From Bacillota bacterium (GTDB taxonomy: Bacteria > Bacillota_G > Limnochordia > DTU010), in assembly GCA_012799255.1 (NCBI GenBank), contig JAAZLQ010000323.1, forward strand, positions 1 to 40,951: 40,951 nt of DNA, written 5' to 3'. Below, piece by piece: positions 34,614 through 40,951 of this stretch; the first letter of the stretch is position 1; the number at the start of each line of letters is the position of its first letter. The notes beneath the pieces are model-generated. The model had not been told where the DNA came from. It searched no databases and was given only the letters and a program-made list of their open reading frames with translations. A program made the translations under genes and the position numbers.

Positions 34614-35420
34614 GTGTTGAAGCAACTTTTCGTTACCTTACTGATAATTCTCTCTGTTAGTGTTGCTTATGGTGCTGAAAGGGAGGTCATTGTCCAGATC
34701 AAGGATCCTAGAGGGGATGACAGGGGGGCTGGAGATCTGCTGTATCCCGAGCATGCGGTTTACGTTCCTGGACTCTTTGATTTGCTCAAGTTTGAGCTTT
34801 CGCAAGAAGATGGGCACATCTGTTTTGACTTCCAGTTTGCTACACTTACTAATCCTTTCGGCTCTCCAGAAGGGTACTTTCACCAACGCCTAGAAGTCTA
34901 CATCAGAACAGGAACTGATTTGGGTCATCGAGAAATGGAGTTTGGACAGCACATCCTTTATACTCATCCAGATCTGGGCTGGGATCTGCGTTTGAGCCTA
35001 GCTCCCTTTGGTGAAAGCCGGCTTTATCAAGGCGCAGAAGTACTAGCTTCGGGTGAAACCCTAGACTGCTTCGTTTTGCCCGATGAGAAGACCATTCGTT
35101 TGAAGGTACCGAGTAGTTTGTTACCCCACCCAGATCATGCGTGGGGTTATTATGTCCTAGTTGGTGCTTTTGATGGACTTGCAAAAGATTTTTGGAGAGA
35201 TCTGGGAGAAGGAATATGGCAGGTAAAAGGTGAGGGAGTCCCCGTATTTGATCTTTTGGTTCCCCGCTTCAGTCTGCAGGGACAAAGTCAACAACTCGGT
35301 AAGGGAATATTGTATCCAGTATATAAACGACAGTTTGAGGTAATACCCTGGTTTGCTGGGGGATTAGCCTTGGTTGTAGTAGGTTTCTTTCTATGGAGGT
35401 GGACCCTTGGTAGAACCTAA
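34614..35420 (+). CDS. Membrane-anchored glucodextranase-C-like protein
   Basis: A 268-residue surface protein. Residues 1-20 form a signal peptide (SVSVAYG before the cut). The body (about 24-240) resembles the C-terminal binding module found in glucodextranase and related pullulanases: it opens with VQIKDPRGDDRGAGDLLYP and contains GYYVLVGAFDG. A C-terminal membrane segment at about 245-263 is followed by a short basic end, so the protein would be anchored in the membrane with its domain outside. No catalytic glycosidase domain is present. A GTG at 34614 (and TTG at 34617) follows GGGGGTGA. The 3' end overlaps the DnaD-like gene by 14 bases. Carbohydrate binding is inferred from the domain resemblance only. 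Confidence 0.75.
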   Translation: MLKQLFVTLLIILSVSVAYGAEREVIVQIKDPRGDDRGAGDLLYPEHAVYVPGLFDLLKFELSQEDGHICFDFQFATLTNPFGSPEGYFHQRLEVYIRTGTDLGHREMEFGQHILYTHPDLGWDLRLSLAPFGESRLYQGAEVLASGETLDCFVLPDEKTIRLKVPSSLLPHPDHAWGYYVLVGAFDGLAKDFWRDLGEGIWQVKGEGVPVFDLLVPRFSLQGQSQQLGKGILYPVYKRQFEVIPWFAGGLALVVVGFFLWRWTLGRT

Positions 35421-35817
35421 GATGGAGGATGTTTTCGCATTATATGAACAGAAAGTAGCGCTGCTTTCGAGTGCCCAGAAGGAGAAACTCTGTGCTGCCA
35501 ATGATGAAGGAATGACACCTTTTGTCATTGGTTGTGCGATCTTGCGGGCCAAGCAAGAACAGAGACGCAGTCGCATGCAAGGTAAGAATAAGCAGCTTTC
35601 TTTCAACTATATCTACCGGATTATTGAGGATTGGCTCAATCATGGCATTACTACAGATGAGCATTTTTATGCTTATTGGTCAGCCCTAACCGAAGATCAA
35701 AATAAAGCTGGGGGTGAACGACGACATGTCCAAACTAAGGAAAAAATCAGGAGGGAAGATTTTACTTATAGCAAATCAGAACAAGACAGAAGCCTCTTCT
35801 GGTTCTTGGATGATTAA
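35407..35817 (+). CDS. DnaD-domain primosome-like protein
   Basis: A 136-residue protein with a DnaD/DnaB C-terminal-type domain (about 10-95), including the helix and turn SFNYIYRIIEDWLNHGITT. DnaD-family proteins help remodel DNA and load the replicative helicase. It lacks the winged-helix N-terminal half of full DnaD (about 230 residues). TTG start with GGAGG seven bases upstream; an ATG lies five codons later. The end of the frame (about 100-136) is of low complexity and overlaps the next gene by 92 bases, so the true end may be less constrained. Directly followed by a DnaI-like loader, which supports a primosome role. Confidence 0.78.
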   Translation: MVEPKMEDVFALYEQKVALLSSAQKEKLCAANDEGMTPFVIGCAILRAKQEQRRSRMQGKNKQLSFNYIYRIIEDWLNHGITTDEHFYAYWSALTEDQNKAGGERRHVQTKEKIRREDFTYSKSEQDRSLFWFLDD

Positions 35818-36562
35818 TCATGCTATAAGACGTAGTTTTGTTGGCGGCGAAAAATGTCCCCACTGTGGTGATTTACGCATAAGAAAATATGTGCGCCATC
35901 CTGTCCCATTACCCGAATCTGTTGGCAAAGGGCAGTGGCTCATATCTGATTGCACCTGCATAAAAAAAGAACGCTCGCAAGAGCGTTTAAAAAGGGAAAG
36001 GTTATTGGCCACCCAAGTGAGGCATCCACTCCCCCCGGGGTTGCGTACTCAAACCTTTGCTAGTTTCAAAGTGACTGAGCTGAATCGAGAGGCTTACGAA
36101 GTATGTCACGGTTTTGCCCGCAACTTTGCGAAACGTGAAGAAGGGCGAGGTCTTCTGCTGTTAGGCAACTCAGGGACTGGAAAGACTCATCTGGCAGCAG
36201 CCATCGCCAATGAGCTTAAGGATAAATATTCTGTAGTCTTTGTATATTTACCCACCCTTTTAGAGAAGATGCGGATGAACAATGTACCATTAGAGCCGCT
36301 CCTCTCGGCAGACCTCTTAATTATGGATGACCTAGGTAGTGAAAGACCGAGTGATTGGACGATGGAGCGACTGTTGATTATAGTAGATGGACGCTTAACC
36401 AACTTGAAGCCTACAGTGTTTACTACCAACTATGATCTGAAAGACTTGGATGCTAGGGTCGGGATGCGGACTGCGTCGCGCATTATGGGTAACAACTTTC
36501 ACGTGTTTTTACGAGGCCCTGACTACCGGCTGTTAGGTCAGAATATCTTTAGTGGGCGTTAA
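35726..36562 (+). CDS. DnaI/DnaC-like helicase loader ATPase
   Basis: A 278-residue AAA+ protein like DnaI or DnaC, which load the replicative helicase. An N-terminal zinc-binding region has C-x2-C (GEKCPHCGD) and C-x-C (ISDCTCI). The ATPase part has Walker A GNSGTGKT (about 150-157), Walker B LLIMDDLGSE and sensor 1 VFTTNYD. The ATG at 35726 has GGGGGTGA eight bases upstream; a GTG four codons earlier is possible. The first about 30 residues lie inside the preceding frame. The 3' end overlaps the convergent ABC permease gene by 14 bases. The family also includes phage and IstB loaders, but no transposase is adjacent. Confidence 0.88.
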   Translation: MSKLRKKSGGKILLIANQNKTEASSGSWMINHAIRRSFVGGEKCPHCGDLRIRKYVRHPVPLPESVGKGQWLISDCTCIKKERSQERLKRERLLATQVRHPLPPGLRTQTFASFKVTELNREAYEVCHGFARNFAKREEGRGLLLLGNSGTGKTHLAAAIANELKDKYSVVFVYLPTLLEKMRMNNVPLEPLLSADLLIMDDLGSERPSDWTMERLLIIVDGRLTNLKPTVFTTNYDLKDLDARVGMRTASRIMGNNFHVFLRGPDYRLLGQNIFSGR

Positions 36563-37202
36563 TTCTTTTTTCTACTACATTAACTAGTCGCGATACAGTA
36601 AAGGTCATTACAAAATAAATCATGGCTACAGCCAGCCATACTTCAAAGGGACGGAAGGTACGTCCAATAATAATCTGGCCTTTGCGAACTAATTCTTCGA
36701 GGGCAATAACAGAAACTAACGAAGAGTCCTTTAAAAGTGCAATGAACTCGTTACCTAGCGGTGGCAAGATTCTGCGGAATGCCTGGGGCAAAATGACAAG
36801 ACCCATTGTTTGGTGGGGCGATAGACCTAAAGAAGCTGACGCTTCCCATTGGCCTCGATCAATGGACTGGATTCCTGAACGTACAATTTCTCCCACATAC
36901 GCACCACTATTGACACTCAACGCCAATACGGCCGCCATATATGCTGGAATAGGGCGTTGAATTAGGCTAGGTAGGCCATAGAAAATCAAGAAAGTTTGCA
37001 CTAAAAGGGGGGTACCCCTAATAACGTCAATGTAAGTGGCGGCCACATACTTCAGTGGCCCTTTAGAAATTCTCGCCATCCCAGTGATAGTGCCAAGGAT
37101 AATTCCAAAAAACACGGCAATGGAAGTAAGTTGTACTGTTAATTTTGCGCCTTCAAGTAGCATGGGTATGGAACCCCATACTAAATCCCAACGAAAGTCC
37201 AA
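36549..37202 (-). CDS. Amino-acid ABC transporter permease (HisMQ/GlnP type)
   Basis: A 217-residue inner-membrane permease with about five membrane segments and the typical polar amino-acid family N terminus (LLEGAKLTVQLT). The loop that contacts the ATPase is visible as EASASLGLSPHQTMGLVILPQAFRR (about 120-144; EAA-type loop). The start is TTG with AAGGGGAA about seven bases upstream. The matching substrate-binding protein lies upstream on the same strand, separated by a strong terminator. No ATPase gene follows in the window; the 3' end runs into the DnaI-like gene. Confidence 0.95.
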   Translation of the reverse strand: MDFRWDLVWGSIPMLLEGAKLTVQLTSIAVFFGIILGTITGMARISKGPLKYVAATYIDVIRGTPLLVQTFLIFYGLPSLIQRPIPAYMAAVLALSVNSGAYVGEIVRSGIQSIDRGQWEASASLGLSPHQTMGLVILPQAFRRILPPLGNEFIALLKDSSLVSVIALEELVRKGQIIIGRTFRPFEVWLAVAMIYFVMTFTVSRLVNVVEKRINAH

Positions 37203-37220
37203 GTTCTATTCCCCTTCCCG

Positions 37221-37248
37221 AAAAAAGGTGCGCTATGGATAGCGCACC
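37221..37248 (-). terminator. Terminator between binding protein and permease
   Basis: On the minus strand a perfect 10-bp stem (GGTGCGCTAT/ATAGCGCACC, 37239-37248 with 37227-37236) is followed by six T (complement of 37221-37226). It lies 28 bases past the binding-protein stop and 19 bases before the permease start codon, so it likely lets only part of the transcripts reach the permease. Confidence 0.92.
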
Positions 37249-37276
37249 GTAATCATCTTACTTAGTTCACGCCAAA

Positions 37277-38032
37277 CTAGTTAGCCCCAAACCATTTCTG
37301 ATACAGTTCTTCATATGTGCCATTTTCCTGCAATTGAAGTAGGGCAGAGTTGATTTGCTCCAAAAGAGTAGTATTGTTCTTATTAATGGCAATACCGTAG
37401 TACTCGTTGTCAGATACTGGTCCCACATGTTGGAGGGGAGCGTTTGGATTAGCCTCCAAGTAAGCTTGAGCCACTGGCAAGTCTACGATTACTACATCTG
37501 CCACACCGATGATGACTGCTTGCATAGCATCTGGAACCATATCAAAACGGGATACGCTTTTTAGAGCACCTTCATCAACGAGATCGCTAGCTACAAAATC
37601 ACCTGTAGTATTGATTTGAACTGCTGCAATCTTACCCTGCAGGTCATCTAAGCCGGCGATGTTCTTTGCATTATCCTTCGTCACAATGGTCAACACAGAT
37701 TCAAAATAAGGGTCTGAGAAGTTCACGCTAGCTAACCGTTCTTCGGTGATGGTTACGCCGGCGATCACCGCATCATAGTTATTATTCAAGAGTGCGGGAA
37801 TCAGTCCATCCCAACTAATGTTATCAATCTGAACGTCAAGATCTAGTACCTCACCGATAGCTCTAATTAGATCCATATCGAAACCCAAGAGCTCTCCAGT
37901 CTGTGCATCCACATATTCAAAGGGCATAAATCCAGCTTCTGTGGCAACCTTGAGAGTACCTGAACCTAGAGCAGTCAGTGACATAGATAATAATAACACA
38001 ACAGCGAGCAATAATACAGGTAGTTTTTTCAT
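37277..38032 (-). CDS. Amino-acid ABC transporter substrate-binding protein (family 3)
   Basis: A 251-residue periplasm-type binding protein for polar amino acids. A signal peptide (1-24, LSMSLTALGSG) without a lipobox Cys at the cut site is followed by LKVATEAGFMPFEYVD, the family opening. LGFDMDLIRAIGEVL follows, and later NYDAVIAGVTITEERL (about 82-97), which contain residues that usually bind the amino acid. The start at 38032 is chosen because AAGGA lies eight bases upstream; an ATG three codons earlier is too close to it. Lack of a lipobox means anchoring is unclear in a Gram-positive cell. Confidence 0.95.
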   Translation of the reverse strand: MKKLPVLLLAVVLLLSMSLTALGSGTLKVATEAGFMPFEYVDAQTGELLGFDMDLIRAIGEVLDLDVQIDNISWDGLIPALLNNNYDAVIAGVTITEERLASVNFSDPYFESVLTIVTKDNAKNIAGLDDLQGKIAAVQINTTGDFVASDLVDEGALKSVSRFDMVPDAMQAVIIGVADVVIVDLPVAQAYLEANPNAPLQHVGPVSDNEYYGIAINKNNTTLLEQINSALLQLQENGTYEELYQKWFGAN

Positions 38033-38067
38033 TCGAACCATCCTTTCACGAAGTAGAAATTAGATAC

Positions 38068-38095
38068 ATTATACCACGTATGCAAGAATATGCAA
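38068..38095 (-). promoter_or_regulatory. Predicted promoter of the binding-protein gene
   Basis: On the minus strand TTGCAT (38090-38095) and TATAAT (38068-38073) are 16 bases apart, and TGG before TATAAT makes it an extended -10. This is the best promoter match in the window and would start near 38061, about 29 bases before the start codon. Confidence 0.72.
38079..38095 (-). repeat. Tandem TTGCATA direct repeat over the -35 region
   Basis: TTGCATA occurs twice on the minus strand (38089-38095 and 38079-38085), ten bases apart, so both copies face the same side of the helix. The first copy contains the -35 box. Possible regulator site, identity unknown. Confidence 0.5.
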
Positions 38096-38177
38096 TAGCA
38101 AGTAATATTTATTCCTTGTTAATTTGGCAGGAACCCTTTTCGAGAACACGAATTAACTAGCTAGGAGGTGTTATGCA

Positions 38178-39347
38178 ATGAAACATTTGATTATTACGAA
38201 CGGTACAATTATTGCAGATCGCTTGATTGAAGATGGTACAGTTGTGACCATCGGTGATCGCATTATGTATGTAGGTGATAAAGAAGAAGGCGAAAGGATC
38301 AAGAAGGCTGCTATCCCCCACGTCTTTGAAATAATTGATGCTCAAGGCGGCTATATTGCCCCAGGTTTCATAGATGTACATATGCATGGGTCTGGCGGTG
38401 TTGAGTTGATGGATGGAACCACTGCTGCCATGGACACCATGGCTCGTTTTCTTGCAAAACATGGTACTGTAGCCTTTTTACCCAGTACAGTGACGGCAGT
38501 AGAGGATAAGACTCGACAGGTTTGTGAACTTGTTGCTAACTATGGGGGAGTTTCTGATGGGGCCCAAGTGCTAGGTATCCATCTGGAAGGACCGTATATC
38601 AACGAAACGTATAAAGGAGCACAGTATGGCCCTGCTATTCGGCAAGCCAGCCTATCTGAGCTGGAAGAACTCCATAGCATTTTAGGCGATAAGTTACGTT
38701 TGGTTACGCTTGCACCTGAAGTGCCAGGCAGTCTTGAAGCCATTACATGGCTTAAGGAACGGGGAATTACAGTTTCGATTGGTCACTCTGATGCCACTTA
38801 TGAACAAGCTATCGAAGGATTTAAACAGGGGATTACCCATGTAACCCACACCTATAATGGCATGCGCGGCCTGCATCATAGGGAACCGGGGGTTTTAGGT
38901 GCTGTGTTAGCTACTCCAGGTCTGTGGACTGAGCTTATCGCGGATCTGGTTCACGTACATCCGGGTGCCATAAGAGTTTTGCTGCGCGCTGTAGGTGAGG
39001 AGCACATCGTGCTTGTCACCGATGCGGTTCAAGCCACGGGTCTACCTGATGGTGAGTATGTGCTGGGAGATAATCGCATTTTTGTGCAAGATGGTGCAGC
39101 TCGCCTTGCCGAAGGCAATTTGGCGGGAAGCACGTTGACCATGTTGCAGGCGGTACGTAATATGATAGAACATATCGGCGTGGATCTAGTTTCTGCGTTT
39201 CGTATGGCCAGTGCCAATCCAGCCAAAACCATAGGGTTAGAAGGAAGGGGCTGGATTAGAGAGGGTAATCAAGCGGATTTTGTCATACTCACTCCAGAGT
39301 TCGAAGTGCAAAAAACCATAATCGGAGGAAAAGTTGTATACAGCTAG
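38178..39347 (+). CDS. nagA: N-acetylglucosamine-6-phosphate deacetylase
   Basis: NagA removes the acetyl group from GlcNAc 6-phosphate to give glucosamine 6-phosphate. The 389-residue protein shows the amidohydrolase metal motif GFIDVHMHGSGG (about 57-68), LEGPYIN with the metal-binding Glu, VTLAPE, the His of SIGHSDA, HTYNGM and the catalytic Asp in LVTDAVQATGLPDG. ATG with AGGAGG about nine bases upstream. nagB follows 23 bases later. I found no convincing promoter in the 145-base gap before it, although a short TTCG-N6-CGAA repeat lies at 38139-38152. Confidence 0.97.
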   Translation: MKHLIITNGTIIADRLIEDGTVVTIGDRIMYVGDKEEGERIKKAAIPHVFEIIDAQGGYIAPGFIDVHMHGSGGVELMDGTTAAMDTMARFLAKHGTVAFLPSTVTAVEDKTRQVCELVANYGGVSDGAQVLGIHLEGPYINETYKGAQYGPAIRQASLSELEELHSILGDKLRLVTLAPEVPGSLEAITWLKERGITVSIGHSDATYEQAIEGFKQGITHVTHTYNGMRGLHHREPGVLGAVLATPGLWTELIADLVHVHPGAIRVLLRAVGEEHIVLVTDAVQATGLPDGEYVLGDNRIFVQDGAARLAEGNLAGSTLTMLQAVRNMIEHIGVDLVSAFRMASANPAKTIGLEGRGWIREGNQADFVILTPEFEVQKTIIGGKVVYS

Positions 39348-39370
39348 AGTGATTAAGAAAGGGGACTGAC

Positions 39371-40093
39371 ATGAACGTTATTGTAGTCAATAATTTTGAA
39401 AGTATGAGCGAAGAAGTGGCCAAAATGGTACACGGACAAATAACCCGCAAGCCAGATAGTGTCCTTGGACTTGCCACGGGAAGTTCGCCCTTAGGGGTTT
39501 ACAAGCTTTTAGCAGAATACCATGCTAAGGGAACAGATTTCAGCAAAATCACCACCTTTAATCTCGATGAGTATGTGGGTCTGGCTCCAGATCATCCGCA
39601 AAGCTATCGTTATTATATGAATGAGAATCTTTTTTCTAAGATAAATGTCAATCCGGAAAAGACCTTCATTCCCAGTGGAATAGCGGAAGATCTAGAAGCG
39701 GAGTGTCAGCGCTATGAAGAGAAGATAAAGAACGCTGGTGGAATTGATCTGCAACTCTTGGGTATCGGTTCCAATGCCCATATTGGCTTTAACGAGCCTG
39801 GCACCGCGTTTGGAACAGTAACTCAAGTGGTGGATCTGGCTGAGAGTACGATCCAAGATAATGCCCGCTTTTTTGCATCTATTGATGAGGTGCCGACTCA
39901 GGCCATTTCCATGGGCATCAAGAGCATTATGCAAGCCAAGAACATTATTCTTATGGCAAATGGAGGTAGTAAAGCAGAGGCGATCTTCGCTGCTGTCAAG
40001 GGTCCTGTTACCACTAAGGTTCCCGCATCAGTGCTGCAGCTACATCCTTCGGTTACTATTGTTGTGGATCAAGCTGCAGCTAGTAAACTGTAG
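39371..40093 (+). CDS. nagB: Glucosamine-6-phosphate deaminase
   Basis: NagB converts glucosamine 6-phosphate to fructose 6-phosphate and ammonia. The 240-residue length is that of the Gram-positive form, without the allosteric extension of E. coli. Motifs are ATGSSPLGVY (phosphate binding), FNLDEYVGL with the proton-accepting Asp and LGIGSNAHIGFNEPG with the active-site His. An Asn replaces the E. coli Asp141 position, as I believe is common in Gram-positive enzymes, and the usual Gly is Ala. It follows nagA closely and precedes yvcK by 31 bases. Confidence 0.97.
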   Translation: MNVIVVNNFESMSEEVAKMVHGQITRKPDSVLGLATGSSPLGVYKLLAEYHAKGTDFSKITTFNLDEYVGLAPDHPQSYRYYMNENLFSKINVNPEKTFIPSGIAEDLEAECQRYEEKIKNAGGIDLQLLGIGSNAHIGFNEPGTAFGTVTQVVDLAESTIQDNARFFASIDEVPTQAISMGIKSIMQAKNIILMANGGSKAEAIFAAVKGPVTTKVPASVLQLHPSVTIVVDQAAASKL

Positions 40094-40124
40094 CCCCAAA
40101 GTCTGAGCGTTGGGAGTGGGCAAA

Positions 40125-40951
40125 GTGGGAAGAATGAAATGGTTGTATCCTGGTATGCGTGTCAAGCGGTGGTTAGCTCTCTTGGTTTTCGGTGTTTTCT
40201 TCGCCGCTACAGGGTTAGTTATCCTATTCAATACTCCTGTTTTTTCGTTGTGGGAGAGCAAGATCCTAGAATTAGTGGGGAAATGGAGTCTTAATACCTC
40301 TGTTTTCGGTATTTTACTTCTAACATTCGGCGCGCTATTTATTGCCATCGGAGTTCGTAACGTGATCCGCTCAGTTGTGGAAGCCATTCATCCTTCCGAC
40401 GTACCTGATCTTGTGGAACATGTATATAAGACGCGGAACCTCCAAAAGGGGATTCATATTGTTACGATGGGAGGGGGAACAGGCCTTTCCACTATGCTGA
40501 GGGGCTTGAAAGACCACACCTCGAACATTACTGCTATAGTGACTGTTGCCGATGACGGGGGGAGTTCAGGAAAGATCCGCGATGATCTGGGAATTCTCCC
40601 CCCTGGTGATATCCGCAACACTTTGGTCGCCCTGGCTGATACCGAACCCCTCATGGAGACCCTGTTCCAATATCGATTTTCCTGGGGTGAAGGATTAACC
40701 GGTCATAGTTTTGGCAATCTATTTATAGCTGCAATGACTGATATCACAGGCGATTTCGAGGAATCCATTCGGGCTTTCAGCAAAGTACTGGCGGTGCGTG
40801 GTAAGGTTTTGCCCTCGACTTTGGATTCGGTATCCTTGGGAGCTGTGTATAAAGACGGAACAACGATTTTAGGGGAGAGTTGTATCCCTAAACAGGCTAA
40901 AGATATTGACAGAGTTTTCCTAAGACCAGCCAACGCCACAGCCCTTCCTGA
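40125..40951 (+). CDS. yvcK: YvcK/CofD-like protein, 3' end cut by window
   Basis: Partial gene, 275 codons visible. YvcK proteins bind UDP-GlcNAc in several Gram-positive bacteria and help coordinate carbon flow with cell-wall synthesis. The N terminus (about 1-75) has two membrane segments, RWLALLVFGVFFAATGLVIL and a second around 49-70, before the soluble domain. The core begins with the family signature VTMGGGTGLSTMLRGL, then VADDGGSSG and PGDIRNTLVAL. A GTG at 40125 has GGGAG eight bases upstream; an ATG three codons later is the alternative. The membrane-anchored form is known in many Clostridia. rapZ usually sits upstream and whiA downstream; here nagB is upstream and the downstream neighbour is outside. 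Confidence 0.92.
   Translation, partial: MGRMKWLYPGMRVKRWLALLVFGVFFAATGLVILFNTPVFSLWESKILELVGKWSLNTSVFGILLLTFGALFIAIGVRNVIRSVVEAIHPSDVPDLVEHVYKTRNLQKGIHIVTMGGGTGLSTMLRGLKDHTSNITAIVTVADDGGSSGKIRDDLGILPPGDIRNTLVALADTEPLMETLFQYRFSWGEGLTGHSFGNLFIAAMTDITGDFEESIRAFSKVLAVRGKVLPSTLDSVSLGAVYKDGTTILGESCIPKQAKDIDRVFLRPANATALP

Noticed and set aside
38139..38152. TTCG-N6-CGAA inverted repeat before nagA
   Set aside because: The arms are four bases and expected by chance; it does not match the NagR or cre consensus.
39761..39800. Possible loss of the NagB active-site Asp (Asn present)
   Set aside because: From memory, Gram-positive NagB enzymes often have Asn at this place (GxNGHIGFNEPG), so it is not evidence of inactivity.
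40095..40114. CCCAA/TTGGG hairpin after nagB as terminator
   Set aside because: Five-base stem with no T run, and the right arm is part of the yvcK ribosome binding region.
1..40951. CRISPR array, tRNA, rRNA, riboswitch or insertion sequence
   Set aside because: Reading both strands gave no regular spacer repeats, cloverleaf sequence, transposase or terminal inverted repeats.

Overview
The window is a gene-dense chromosomal segment of a Gram-positive (Bacillota-type) bacterium, probably an anaerobe. It carries 38 complete coding regions and one cut by the right edge. No rRNA, tRNA, insertion sequence, phage block or CRISPR array is visible. The assignment to Bacillota rests on gene content and order: cdaA-cdaR-glmM, addB-addA, cwlD, the paired M16 peptidase genes ymfF/ymfH, GlpP, DnaD- and DnaI-like primosome genes, and yvcK. 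Strong AGGAGG ribosome binding sites and frequent TTG and GTG starts fit the same picture. No species is named, because nothing in the sequence fixes it.

Left part (1-8.1 kb). A TPM-domain protein and LemA form a pair closed by a two-way terminator. Facing them is a membrane protein that combines a RING-like zinc finger with a solute-binding-protein-like outer domain. Next come RNase HI and an unrecognised helical protein. Three minus-strand genes follow: selO, an Nfu iron-sulfur scaffold, and queG. Ribokinase then stands alone between a promoter and a terminator.

Central plus-strand run (8.2-25.6 kb). The genes are a Ski2-like helicase, a HAD phosphatase, addB, addA, ymfF, ymfH, 5-formyl-THF cyclo-ligase, glpK, glpP, deoC, an exported TPR protein, an RsmC-like methyltransferase and cwlD. 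Many neighbours overlap by a few bases, which suggests translational coupling. The functions cover DNA-end repair, EF-P modification, folate salvage, glycerol and deoxyribose use, and spore or cell-wall amidase activity.

Right-central run (25.7-36.6 kb). It begins with an archaeal-type ADP-dependent sugar kinase, a small Rossmann-like protein and a class V aminotransferase. The conserved cdaA-cdaR-glmM module (c-di-AMP synthesis plus amino-sugar phosphate isomerisation), acpS, the NAD(P)HX repair enzyme and alanine racemase follow. The run ends with a membrane-anchored glucodextranase-C-like protein and a DnaD/DnaI-like primosome pair whose reading frames overlap strongly.

Right end (36.5-41 kb). 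A minus-strand amino-acid ABC permease and binding protein are separated by a strong terminator and have no ATPase gene beside them. The promoter of the binding protein carries a tandem 7-bp repeat. Divergent from it are nagA, nagB and a membrane-anchored YvcK. NagA/NagB, GlmM, YvcK (a UDP-GlcNAc-binding family) and Alr/CwlD together give the window an amino-sugar and cell-wall theme.

No complete new defence or mobile system was found. The most unusual items are the RING-TM-binding-protein fusion, the bacterial ADP-dependent kinase with its two partner genes, the iron-staple cysteines in both AddA and AddB, the overlapping primosome genes, and several unexplained regulatory repeats.
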